Origin: CBDDBH01 sp965225625
GTDB lineage: Bacteria > Pseudomonadota > Gammaproteobacteria > JADZEE01
DNA length: 64,000 bases
Assembly: GCA_965225625.1 (NCBI GenBank)
Contig: CBDDBH010000034.1
Span: 496,001-560,000 of the forward strand
Direction: 5' to 3'
Shown one piece after another: positions 46,976-57,200 of the stretch. The translations under genes and the position numbers were made by a program. The notes beneath the pieces are model-generated. The model searched no databases. It had not been told where the DNA came from and was given only the letters and a program-made list of their open reading frames with translations. Within the stretch, counting starts at the first letter, position 1; each line of letters opens with the position of its first letter.

Positions 46976-48424
46976 ATGACATCCAGACGTAGATTTATCC
47001 GCAATTTAGGCGCGGCGAGCATGACTGGCCTGCTACCGCACGCTTTCGCTGCGGACGCGCCCGCCACGCGCACCTTCGGCACGCTGAGTTCTCCACATGT
47101 TGCCTGGGGCGACACGGATTACGAGGTGTGGCGCCAGAGCATGGTCTGGCATCTGTCCAAACCGGGCCGCTATCCGGCCCTCATCGTACAGGCCCATACG
47201 GACCAAGACGTTATTGCCGCGGTGAACTATGCCCGCAGGCATGGGCTCAAAGTGACCGTTCGTGGCGGCGGCCATAGCTCCTGTGCCGCGTCGCTCAGGG
47301 ACGGCGGCATGCTCATCAACGTGGCGGCCATGCGAGACGTTGTCATTGACCGTGAGGCGAGAACCGTAGCGGTGCAGCCCGCCATTGGTGGTCGGGATTT
47401 TGCGAGGGCGTTGGCAACACAGGGCCTGGCGTTCCCTGTCGCGCACTGCGGCATGGTGCCATTGAGCGGTTACCTACTGGGCGGCGGCATGGGCTGGAAT
47501 GGCGAGACCTGGGACCAGATTGCCTGTTTTTCCGTGATGGGGGCTGACGTTGTGACTGCCAGCGGTGAACTGATTACCGCCAATGCCAGCCAGCATCAAG
47601 ATCTTTACTGGGCATTGCGCGGCGCAGGCCCCGGATTCTTTGGTGTCGTAACGCGCTATTCCCTGCAAGCCTACCCACTGCCCAAAGCAATAGTTGCGAG
47701 CAGCTACATTCACCCACTTTCAGCCACCGAGCGCGTTGCAGAGACGCTCGAAAAACTGATGGCTGACGGCCGCGCCAACGTCGATGCTTATTTGTTTCTT
47801 ATGCCTGATGAAGACGCAATCGCGGGCGCGACCGCAACGGTGTGTGCCGTTCGTGTGGTTGCCTATGCGGATTCGCGATTGCAGGCCGAGACCATGCTTG
47901 CGCCTTTTGCCGCGAGTGGCTTGGCAAGTGACGTGTTGCGTAAAACCGAAGCACGTGCGACGTCTTTCGAAGCATTAATGGCGCCGGAGAATATCGCGTC
48001 GACGCTGGCACGCACGGTCGCCGACAACTTGTGGACCGACTCGCCGCGCGCGGCGATGGCAGAACTGGCGCGCTACTTTGCCGACAATCCATCGGCGGAC
48101 GCACATGCACTTGCGTCGTTTACGGCAGGCCGCTCATTGGAACAGGACGCGGCTTTTTCGAAAATGGCTGCTGGCTATATCGTCTGCGACCTGGAATGGC
48201 AGGACCCGGCTCGCGACGCCGACAATCGCACCTGGCTGAACGGTGCCGTGGAACGGTTGCGGCCATTTAAGCAAGGCCACTATGTCAACGAAATGGACCA
48301 CGTCAGCAATCCGGAGCAGGTGCATCAGGCATTCTCGCCTGAGGCCTGGCAACGCCTGCAAGTTCTCAGGAACAGCTACGACCCCACGCGGGTATTCCAC
48401 AACTATTTTGGTCACGAAACATGA
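46976..48424 (+). CDS. FAD-linked oxidase, berberine-bridge-enzyme type, Tat-exported
   Basis: A 482-residue flavoprotein with a Tat-type leader (SRRRFIRNLG). The FAD_binding_4 domain has VRGGGHSSCA with His100, and VAHCGMVPLSGYLLGGGMGWN-type sequence (Cys158) suggesting bicovalent flavin attachment, as in berberine-bridge-like oxidases. The C-terminal BBE motif is near YVNEMD and DPTRVFHNYFG. It likely oxidises an alcohol, sugar or phenolic. Its stop overlaps the start of the acyl-CoA dehydrogenase by four bases. Confidence 0.88.
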   Translation: MTSRRRFIRNLGAASMTGLLPHAFAADAPATRTFGTLSSPHVAWGDTDYEVWRQSMVWHLSKPGRYPALIVQAHTDQDVIAAVNYARRHGLKVTVRGGGHSSCAASLRDGGMLINVAAMRDVVIDREARTVAVQPAIGGRDFARALATQGLAFPVAHCGMVPLSGYLLGGGMGWNGETWDQIACFSVMGADVVTASGELITANASQHQDLYWALRGAGPGFFGVVTRYSLQAYPLPKAIVASSYIHPLSATERVAETLEKLMADGRANVDAYLFLMPDEDAIAGATATVCAVRVVAYADSRLQAETMLAPFAASGLASDVLRKTEARATSFEALMAPENIASTLARTVADNLWTDSPRAAMAELARYFADNPSADAHALASFTAGRSLEQDAAFSKMAAGYIVCDLEWQDPARDADNRTWLNGAVERLRPFKQGHYVNEMDHVSNPEQVHQAFSPEAWQRLQVLRNSYDPTRVFHNYFGHET

Positions 48425-49569
48425 AATTCGGAATTCCACGCACCATTTACACCGCTGAGCATGAGTTGTTTCGGCGCACCGTCGCGACATTCTTGGAAAG
48501 CGAAGTGGTACCGCATTACGAACAATGGGAAGAGGCTGGACGCACGCCTCGTGATATATGGCTACGGGCCGGCGAGTTGGGCATTCTGGGCACCAGCATT
48601 CCCGAAGCTTACGGTGGCGCCGACGCCGGCTTTTACTACGACGCGATCGTGTTGGAAGAACTGGGCCGGTACGGCATTGCAGCGCCGGCGTGGGATATGC
48701 ACGCCTATATTGTTGCGCCGTTCCTGGTTACCTTCGGGACACCCGAGCAAAAACAGCGCTGGCTTCCGGCCATGGTTGCCGGCGAATTGATCTCGTCCAT
48801 TGGCCTGACGGAGCCCGGTGGCGGCAGTGATCTAAAGGAACTGCAAACCCGAGCGGTGCTCGATGGCGACAATTACATTGTTGATGGCGCCAAGACCTTT
48901 ATTACCAACGGCCATATTGCGGATTACACCTTACTGGCGACCAGGACCGATAGCGGCGAGGATGATCCCAGGGGTATTACTCTGCTTTGGGTCGATCTGA
49001 ATACGCCGGGCGTCAGTCGCGGCCGCAATCTGAAGAAAATTGGTAACAAAGCGCAGGACACGGTCGAGTTGTTCTTCGGTAACGTCAAGGTGCCCGTCGC
49101 GAATGTTATAGGAGAAGCCAACCAGGGGTGGCAGGTCCTGACCCATGGTCTCGTTCAGGAACGATTGGTCGTCGCGGTACGCTCTGCGGTTATTGCCGAA
49201 GCTGCACTCGATCAGACTATTGAGTACGTCAAGCAGCGGCGCGCCTTCGGACGTGCCGTCATGGAGTTTCAGAATACCCAGTTCAAACTGGCGGAAATGG
49301 CCGCCGACGTGGAGGTTGCACGCCCATTCGTGGATCGTTGTATTGAGTTGCATGCCATTGGGTCACTGAGTATGGATGTCGCGGCCAAGGCGAAGCTGTG
49401 GACCACCGAGTTGGCGGATCGTGTGCTCGACGAGTGCCTGCAGTTGCATGGCGGTTACGGTTATATGTGGGAGTTTCCGATAGCCCGGGCATGGGCTGAC
49501 GCCCGCGTGCACCGGATCTACGCCGGTACTAACGAGATAATGAAACACATCATTGCGCGCAATCTCTAA
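48421..49569 (+). CDS. Acyl-CoA dehydrogenase
   Basis: A 382-residue flavoenzyme of normal length and layout: N-terminal helical domain, beta-barrel (SSIGLTEPGGGSDLKELQT, FITNGHIADYTLLATRT) and C-terminal helical domain (LHGGYGYMWEFPIARAWADARV). The likely catalytic base is Glu372 in YAGTNEIM. It removes two hydrogens from an acyl-CoA, passing electrons to ETF. It is coupled to the flavoprotein gene before it. A leader-like first 20 residues (PRTIYTAEHELFRRTVATF) are the normal start. Confidence 0.93.
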   Translation: MKFGIPRTIYTAEHELFRRTVATFLESEVVPHYEQWEEAGRTPRDIWLRAGELGILGTSIPEAYGGADAGFYYDAIVLEELGRYGIAAPAWDMHAYIVAPFLVTFGTPEQKQRWLPAMVAGELISSIGLTEPGGGSDLKELQTRAVLDGDNYIVDGAKTFITNGHIADYTLLATRTDSGEDDPRGITLLWVDLNTPGVSRGRNLKKIGNKAQDTVELFFGNVKVPVANVIGEANQGWQVLTHGLVQERLVVAVRSAVIAEAALDQTIEYVKQRRAFGRAVMEFQNTQFKLAEMAADVEVARPFVDRCIELHAIGSLSMDVAAKAKLWTTELADRVLDECLQLHGGYGYMWEFPIARAWADARVHRIYAGTNEIMKHIIARNL

Positions 49570-49694
49570 AGCGCGAGCGTTCCGGCGCCCTCACGCTATC
49601 GTAAAAAATCGGGCCACTGTGGTTGTTGTGCTGTCAGTTTGCCGCTGTCCGAGGTAGGATTGCCAACAAATTCATCCGCTAGAACCGAAGTCCT

Positions 49695-50325
49695 ATGAAT
49701 GGACACAAAGCTGGTGATACGTTGAAACGCATCCTCGCTGCTTGCTTCATCGTCTGCCTCTCGCATGTGGTGTTAGCGCAACAAGAACCGCCAGATATTG
49801 AATTCACGGTCGACCGGTTCGTGGTCGAAGGCGATAACCCGCTAGACACGGCTGTAACGACGGCTGCTCTCGCACCATTCAGGGGTAATTACCAGGGACT
49901 GGACGGCCTGCTGGCGGCCGGTGATGCGCTTGAGCGTGAACTGCAACTCCAAGGTCACACCTTTCATCGGGTCGTACTCCCACCGCAGACCTTGGATGCC
50001 GGTACCGTCGTCCTGCGTGTGGTCCAATTCACGCTGGCTGAAGTAAACATCAGCGGTAACGAGCACTTTCCTGATGCCAACGTCCAGCGCAGTCTGCGCG
50101 ACTTGCGACGTGGCGAAGTGCCGAATACGCGCAGATTGTCACGGGTTTTGAGTGTCGCCAATCAACATCCGTCTAAGCACCTACGCCTGAATTTCGCGCA
50201 AAGCGAAACCGAAGTTGACGCACTGGATGCCAACATTTCCGTGCAGGATCGCCGTCCCTGGCAGCTTTTCGCGGCTTTCAACAACATTGGTACCGACGAA
50301 AGCGGCAATACCCGGCTTTCCCTAG
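49695..50325 (+). pseudogene. TpsB/ShlB-type outer-membrane transporter, 5' part (cut by IS)
   Basis: From ATG 49695: a signal peptide (LKRILAACFIVCLSHVVLA), then POTRA-domain sequence (FVVEGDNPLDTAVT; VVLPPQTLDAGTVVLRVV; NEHFPDANVQRSL) and the start of the barrel (RRPWQLFAAFNNIGTDESGNTRLSL). The gene is interrupted at 50325/50326 by a 1570-bp insertion sequence. TpsB proteins carry the TpsA exoprotein across the outer membrane; the partner is the large gene at 54201. The interrupted reading frame resumes at 51900. Confidence 0.9.
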
Positions 50326-51899
50326 CAGTCTGTCGGACTTAGCGTTGAACTATTCATGCTTGCATCGATCAGATCAATAGTCCTGGATCCAATGAGTAAG
50401 CGCACATGAACCACTTCCGTCAATGCGATCGTGACACAGCCTTTCTGCTGCCGCCCTCGGTCGACGAATGGCTGCCTGAGGACCATCTGGCGCGCTTCGT
50501 GGTAGACATCGTGGATCAACTGGACCTCTCGGGGTTGACCCGCCAGTACCGCGGCGCAGGCTCGGCGGCGTATCATCCGTCGATGCTGGTGGCGCTGCTG
50601 CTCTACGGCTATGCCACGGGCACCTATTCCAGCCGGCGCATCGAGCAGGCGAGCTACGAGTCGCTGGCGTTTCGCTACATCGCCGCCAACACGCATCCCG
50701 ATCACGACACGCTGTGCACGTTCCGCAAGCGTTTTCTCAAGGAAATCGAGGCGCTGTTTGTGCAGGTGCTCAGCATAGCCCAGGAGATGAAGCTGGTGAA
50801 GCTGGGGACGGTGGCCCTGGATGGGACGAAGGTGCATGCCAACGCCTCGCGCCACAGCGCGCTGTCCTATGGGCATGCCGAGAAGCTCGAGGCGCAGTTG
50901 CAAGCGGAGGTGAAGGAGTTGCTGGCGCGTGCCGAAGCGGCCGATGCCGAGCCGCTGCTTGAGGGGTTGAATATCCCCGAGGAGCTGGCGCGCCGCGAAG
51001 CGCGGTTGCAGGCGATAAAGGACGCCAAAGCCGAGATTGAGGCGCGTGCGGCCGAGCGGTTCGCGCATGAGCAGGCCGAGTACGAGGCCAAGGTCAAAGC
51101 GCGCAAGGACAAGCAAAAGCGCACCGGAAAGAAGCCGCGGGGCAAGCCCCCGACACCGCCCGTGTCCGGTCCGAGCACCAAGGATCAGGTCAATCTCACC
51201 GACGCGGACTCACGCATCATGCCGACGCCGGGCGGGGGCTTTGAGCAGAGCTACAATGCCCAAGCGGCGGTGGACACCAATACGATGCTCGTCATCGCGC
51301 CCGCGATCACTCAAGCCGCCAACGATAAGCAGCAGCTCGCCCCGATGCTCGACGCCCTGAGCGAGCTGCCCGACGACCTCGGGTCGGTCACGCAGCTGCT
51401 CGCCGACGCCGGCTACTTCAGTGAGGCGAACGTCACCGCCTGCATCGATGCGGCCATCGACCCGCTGTTGGCCATGGGGCGCGAGTCGCATCATCTGCCT
51501 TGGCAAGAACGCTTCGGTGAACCGCCGCCGCTGGCCGAGCCGGCCGACGCGGTGGCGCACATGAAGCATCGACTGAAGACCCGGTGCCGGGCGTGCGGTG
51601 TATGGGCTGCGCAAGCAGACCGTGGAACCGGTGTTCGGTATCATCAAGGCCCGGATGGGGTTCCGGCAGTTTCTCCCTGCGTGGGCTTGAAGCAGTAAGC
51701 GGAGAATGGTCGCTGGTGACGATGGCGTGGAACATTCGCCGGATGGCGGTATTGAGGGGATAAGAAACGGACGCGGAGCGCTGTATCCCGTCATGATCTT
51801 GCGACTCCGACACGCATCATGAGTACTCGAACGGTGATCCCGTCGGCTCAGACCCGCTCCACGGCCGCTGGATTCATCCTAAGTCCGACAGACTGCTAG
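50322..51899 (+). mobile_element. IS1182-family insertion sequence with CTAG target duplication
   Basis: The element spans 50326-51895 (1570 bp). Its terminal inverted repeats are perfect over 16 bp (CAGTCTGTCGGACTTA at 50326-50341 and its reverse complement at 51880-51895). CTAG is duplicated at 50322-50325 and 51896-51899; because CTAG is palindromic the symmetry extends further. CTAG duplications are typical of IS1182-type insertions. Excising the element and one CTAG joins L-S-L to G-A-Q-Y in frame. Confidence 0.93.
50406..51763 (+). pseudogene. IS1182-family transposase, C-terminal frameshifts
   Basis: A DDE transposase beginning at ATG 50406 with the IS1182 N-terminus (NHFRQCDRDTAFLLPPSVDEWLPEDH) and a long Ala/Glu/Lys-rich coiled insertion (residues ~160-250). 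The catalytic Asp is in VALDGTKVHANAS, and the second is near LLADAGYFSEANV. The frame ends at 51698 as abnormal sequence. A one-base shift near 51585 restores GRAVYGLRKQTVEPVFGIIKAR, and another near 51673 restores LRGLEAVSGEWSLVTMAWN up to TAA 51761-51763. Two frame breaks suggest the element cannot move by itself now. Confidence 0.85.
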
Positions 51900-52872
51900 G
51901 CGCCCAATATGCCAACCTGTTTCGCCGTGATCACGTGTTCACGGGGACGTTTACCACTTCCCCGGATAATTCCGATGATGTGACGCAGTTGGGGTTTAAC
52001 TATCAGATTCCGATTTATGCTTGGAACGGTTGGCTGTCCGGATTTTACGTGCGATCGGACGTCGATATTGGCCAAGTGCAGGATTTCTTTGACATTAGTG
52101 GCGCGGGTGACTTTGGCGGGATCAGCTTCAGGCACGAGTTACTGAGATTTGGGACTTACCGGCATGGCGTAACCCTGGGAATTCAGGATCGAAATTTCGA
52201 TACGGCTATTTTCAATGCGGGCACAGGCTTACAAATTAACGCAATCAGTACCCAGGTGCGCAGTCGCCCGATATCCATTCGCTACGACGGTAGCTATGCG
52301 TGGACGCGCACTGGGGTGAATTTCTTCATCGAGTATGTGCACAACATTGCTTTTGGTGGTCATAACCGCGATCTGGACTACGAACGCGTGCGACCCGGGG
52401 CGGATGCAGATTGGAAATTAGTTCGGTTTGCGGTATCGGCTTCTCGGCAATTGCCCAAGGGTTTTTCGCGATTGCCAACATGTCGGGACAATACGCGAAC
52501 GTGCGACTCATCCCTGGTGAACAATTCGGTCTGGGTGGCTCGCGTTCGGTGCGCGGCTTCGAAGAGCGAACCGTAATCCGGCGATGACGCATTGCAACTC
52601 AATTTCGAGCTATGGTCACCGCCCGTGCGAATGCTTAAGGGAACGAGTTTCCTTGCGTTTGCCGATGTCGGACACAAGCACGTTGAGGATTTCGTCGAAC
52701 CGCAGCGACGTTCCGACACCTTGTCCAGCGTGGGCATTGGTGCGCGTTGGCAATGGCCGCGACAAGTTCATGCTGGTTCTGGGATTACGGGAAAACCCTG
52801 GCCGAAGCCGACGGCGAGGCGGCTGATCGCGGTAACGTCAAATGGCATCTCGATATGCAGTACCGTTTCTGA
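51896..52872 (+). pseudogene. TpsB/ShlB-type transporter, 3' part with several indels
   Basis: After the IS the reading frame resumes (GAQYANLFRRDHVFTGTF) with beta-barrel strands. Further one-base breaks follow at a T-run 52462-52466 (one T short), near 52575 (extra C), near 52760 (extra C) and near 52788 (extra T). Read through these, the frame holds the family motif FGLGGSRSVRGFEERTV and ends in a typical barrel terminus, MQYRF, at TGA 52870-52872. It is therefore a decayed, or badly sequenced, C-terminal half of one tpsB. The stop overlaps the next ATG (TGATG). Confidence 0.8.
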
Positions 52873-54216
52873 TGCGCATGTTCCATTACAAGCTGCTTGC
52901 GATTGTCATGCTGTGGCGCCGCTGTGCAAGGGGTTTTGGCGGCACCGACCCGCCGGTGAAGTGCTGTTGGCTCGCGGCGCGGCGACCGCGCAACAGGCCG
53001 GTGAGAGCGGGCGTTTACTCGGCAAAGGTTCGACGATTTTTGAGGGTGACGTCGTGACCACCGGTTTGCGCAGCGTTGCTGTGTTGCAACTGCTGGATGG
53101 AACGCGCATTACTCTGCGACCCGGCACGAAATTCCAAATTGAATCGTTCAGTGTCGAAGTTGGTAAGGAAAGCGCGGTCATGAGCCTGTTTAAAGGAGGA
53201 TTGGCGCGCGGTCACCGGGTTCCTCAGTAAACGCAATCGCAAAGCAGTCAGGTTGCGTACGGCCGTTGCAACAATCGGGATCCGCGGCACTGAGTTCGAT
53301 GCGCGCCTGTGCAGCACCGATTGCGCGGACGAGGCAAAGCAGCGCCCGGGTCCCGCGGGGCGTGCCGGTTTTGTTCGCGGCAGTGTTGTTGCGAGTGCTG
53401 GCGGCGGCGCACGATCCAGAAGTCTGGTAGCGGGTGACTCCGTCTACAACGGCGATCGTATTGTCACAGGCGAAGGTGCCTACGCGGTATTGGCATTTCG
53501 TGACAAGAGCCGAGTAACCGTGCTGCCTAACACTGAATTTCACGTCGAGAACTTCGAATATAACGCGGCACAACCGGAACGTGGCCGTAGCGGCGTTCGC
53601 GCTGTTACGCGGTGGCCTGCGGGCGGTATCTGGCTTGATTGGCAAACGCAATCGCCGCAACTACTCAATGCGCACCCCCGTTGCCACCATTGGCATCCGC
53701 GGTTCGGGATTTGACCTGGTCTGCCAAGGTACCTGCGTCAATCCTGGCGGACCGCAAGACCCGTCTGGTGATGGTTTATTCGCGGATGTATGGGATGGCG
53801 TTATTGATTTCGATGGACAGCATCCCACCAGTGCCGGCAACACCGTTTTTCTGGCTAATCTAGCGCAGGCGCCAATCACCGTGCCGGCGCTGCCGCAGCT
53901 TCTTACCGTGCCACGTCCGAACGAAGTAGATATTCCCGACACGCTGCCGCCCGCATCCTCGACGGCGCCCGCGGAAGGTTTATACGTAAGTTGTTACACC
54001 GGTAACTGCGGGGTTGAGACGGCGGAAAATGTCGTCGACTTAGCGGCCGGCGAGGCGAGTTATGTTGGCACGGCCGGCGGCGCAGCGGAACCGTTGCAGG
54101 AGATCCCGGCGTTCCAGGCCGAGGATCCCGTACTGCGTGCGGTGGAATTCGGGGAGGTCGTCAATTCATTGGATAAATCGTTGGATGGTGGAGTATTACA
54201 ATGCAGCGTTCGATAA
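52872..54216 (+). pseudogene. FecR-domain protein with duplicated FecR unit, several indels
   Basis: Starting at ATG 52872 (RMFHYKLLAIVML, a signal-like segment), the protein continues with FecR-domain sequence AGEVLLARGAATAQQAGESG, then GTRITLRPGTKFQIESF. The block GGLRAVTGFLSKRNRKAV-LRTAVATIGIRGTEFDARLC is followed by a second FecR domain (VVASAGGGARSRSLVAGD, AVLAFRDKSRVTVLPNTEF) ending with GGLRAVSGLIGKRNRRNYS-MRTPVATIGIRGSGFDLVC. The frame needs shifts near 52914, 52950, 53203 and 53580. The last part, from ~53581 to 54216, is open and ends beside tpsA. A FecR protein between a TpsB and a TpsA gene suggests a locus-specific accessory. Confidence 0.78.
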
Positions 54217-57200
54217 AGCGGTGTACGACACTCCTGTTGGCAACAGTTTGGGGAGCCCTCGCCGGCACTGCGGCATTCGCCAATCCCCAGGGTGCCAACG
54301 TGGTATCGGGCAATGTAAGTTTTGGCCACTCCGACAGCAGCACGCTCAACGTTACAAATTCGCCAGGCAGCATTATCAATTGGCAAGCGTTCAATATCGG
54401 TGCGCACGAAACGACGCGCTTCATTCAGCAGAGCGCGGCCAGCGCGGTTTTGAACCGGGTTACCGGCGGTGCTACATCGGAGTTACTCGGCAGCCTGCTG
54501 TCGAATGGTCGCGTGTTCCTGATCAATCCTCAGGGGATCCTTGTCGGTCGCGACGCGGTGGTGGATACGGCCGGACTGGTGTTGTCGACGTTGGACATGA
54601 GCGACGATGACTTTCGTGCTGGTCGTTTGCACTTCGCAAGTGATGCCGACAGTGGCGATATCGTCAACCACGGCTATATCAAAAGCGCGCCGGGCGGTGC
54701 CGTCGTGTTGCTGGCGCCGCGGATTGTCAACGCACCGCAAGAGGGTAATGAGCAAAGTGGACTGATCCAAACCGAAGACGGTCAACTGATCTTGGCCGCC
54801 GGCCAGTCCATCACCATAACCAGTCTCGATGACGGCGATATCACGTTTGACGTCCAGGCACCCGAGCATGAAGTCGTCAATCTCGGCCAACTGTTGGCGC
54901 AGGGCGGAATGATCAGCGTCCTCGCCGGCACTATCCGCCATTCCGGCGAAATCAATGCCGATACGTTGGGCGTTGATGCGTCGGGGCGCATTGTATTGAG
55001 TGCTTCGGCGTCGTTGCAGACCAGCGCGGATAGCGTGATTACGGCAAACAGTGGCGAAGACGGTGTAGTCGCCGGTCAAATTGCTTTGTCCGGAAACTCG
55101 GTAGCACTGGCGCCCGGGGCGACGTTGACGGCGACTAATAAAGCGGGCGTGGGTGGCAACATTGACGTCACCGCGGTTGAGACCGTCGAAGTGGGCGCGT
55201 CTTTGGATGCTACCGGCGCATCGGCCGGTGGGACAATCAACATCACGGGTGACGACGTACAGCTCGCGGGCGCGCGCCTGGTCGCGAACGCCGAAAACGG
55301 TGATGGCGGTACCGTAAATGTGGGTGGCGAGTTGCAGGGTGGTGGTGATTTAGCGACTGCAGCTACGGTCGTCGTCGATGACGCGAGTTGGATAGAAGCG
55401 AGCGCGATTGAGGCCGGTGAAGGCGGCCGGGTGGTCGTGTGGTCGGACGATCATACGCTCTTCGAGGGTACCGCGGCGGCGCGTGGCGGTCTTGATAGTG
55501 GCGATGGCGGGTTGGTAGAGGTTTCGGGTAAACAAAGGCTCGATTTTGTTGGCGCAGTTGATGTAGGCGCGCCGGGTGGACGCGCCGGCACCTTGCTGCT
55601 CGACCCACAGAACATCACCATCATTCAGGGCGGTGCCGGCGACGAAATCGCCGACGACATACCCGCCGCGGGTGATCGGTTCGGTAGTAGTTTCTCGGTG
55701 CTGGGCAACGGCAACATCCTAGTCATGAGTCAGGACGCGGATACAGGCGGGCTCATCGATGCGGGCGAGATCCACCTGTTCGATCCCACCGGTGAGTTGC
55801 TCAACGTCATTGCCGGCAATGCTGCCGGTGAAAAATTGGGTAGCCTGTTTTTTCGGACAGTGACCGGCGGCAACCTGGTGTTCCGTAGCCCGGATGCCAA
55901 CAATGGCGCTCTTACGCAGGCCGGCGCGGTGCTGCTGGTAAATGTCGACACTGGATTAGAGATTGGGCGCTCCAGCGGCCTCAGCAGCGCCGAGCGCTTC
56001 GGCGCGACGGTGGATTTCTTTGGCGTACCCACAGGTACCTATCTGGTACGGTCCCCGAACGCGGATCCGGGTGGGGTGATGGATGCCGGGCGAATAGTGC
56101 TGGTTGACAACGCTACCGGACTTGCCCTCGGTGAGACTGCCGGGAGCAATGTCGGCGATATGCTCGGGAGCAGCGGCTGGACCAGCCGCGGCAGCGGCAA
56201 TTTCGTCTTGCGCAATCCGACCGCAGATCCGGGCGGCATCCTGGACGCGGGTTCCGTGTACCTGATCAACGGGACCAACGGTACCGCGATCGGGCGCATT
56301 AATGGTAACAGCGCGAGCGAACGCCTCGGTGAGGTTATCGATTTCTTTACCTTCGGCAGCAACGATTTTCTCATCCGCAGCCGCTTTAACGATGTCGGTG
56401 GCAACGTCGATGCCGGTACTATTATTCTGGCTGCTGACGTCGCCGTCGGACCGGGATTCGAACGCGGGCGTGTATCCGGCAGCAGCGCCAACGAACTTCT
56501 AGGCGCCTCATCCCCCCAGCGGCTGTCTCCCAGCAATGACTATGTCATCAGAAGCACCAGTGCCGATATTGGCGGCAATGTCGATGCCGGCAGTGTCATC
56601 CTTGTCGATCGCGCCACCGGTACTGAAAAGGGACGCGTCGACGGTACCAGCGCCGGTGAGTTCCTCGGTAATTTCGGCATCAACGTGCGCGCCAGCGGCA
56701 ATTACGTGATCCGCTCCACCAGCGCCGATCCGGGTGGAATTGTGAATGCTGGCAGCGTTATCTTGGCTAGCGGCACCACCGGTAACGAGATTGGTCGCTT
56801 TGACGGCGATACCGCCAATGAGCAGTTTGGCGGCACCATCGATCTCTTCAGCCTTGGCAACGCAGATTTTCTGGTGCGCGACGCCCAGCATGGCGGCGGC
56901 GCCGGGATCGTTGCGCAGATCGCCGATGTCGATCTCGGCGGCGGCAACATCCGTCGCGGCGGTGTCGACGGCGTAGTTGCCGGCGACAATGTCGGTAACT
57001 TAAATCCGAGGTTCCTGCCGTCTCGTAACTACATTGTGCCCGCGCGGAATATGATGGTGTCTACTATCGCGGGCGCAGGCTCTGTATTCGTGGTCGACAA
57101 CACAACGGGAAATGTGCTGACCCGGGTCGACGGCGACAGCGTGAACGAATTGTTGGGTAACAATCTCGATACCTTCACGCTCGGGGGTGACAACTTCGCT

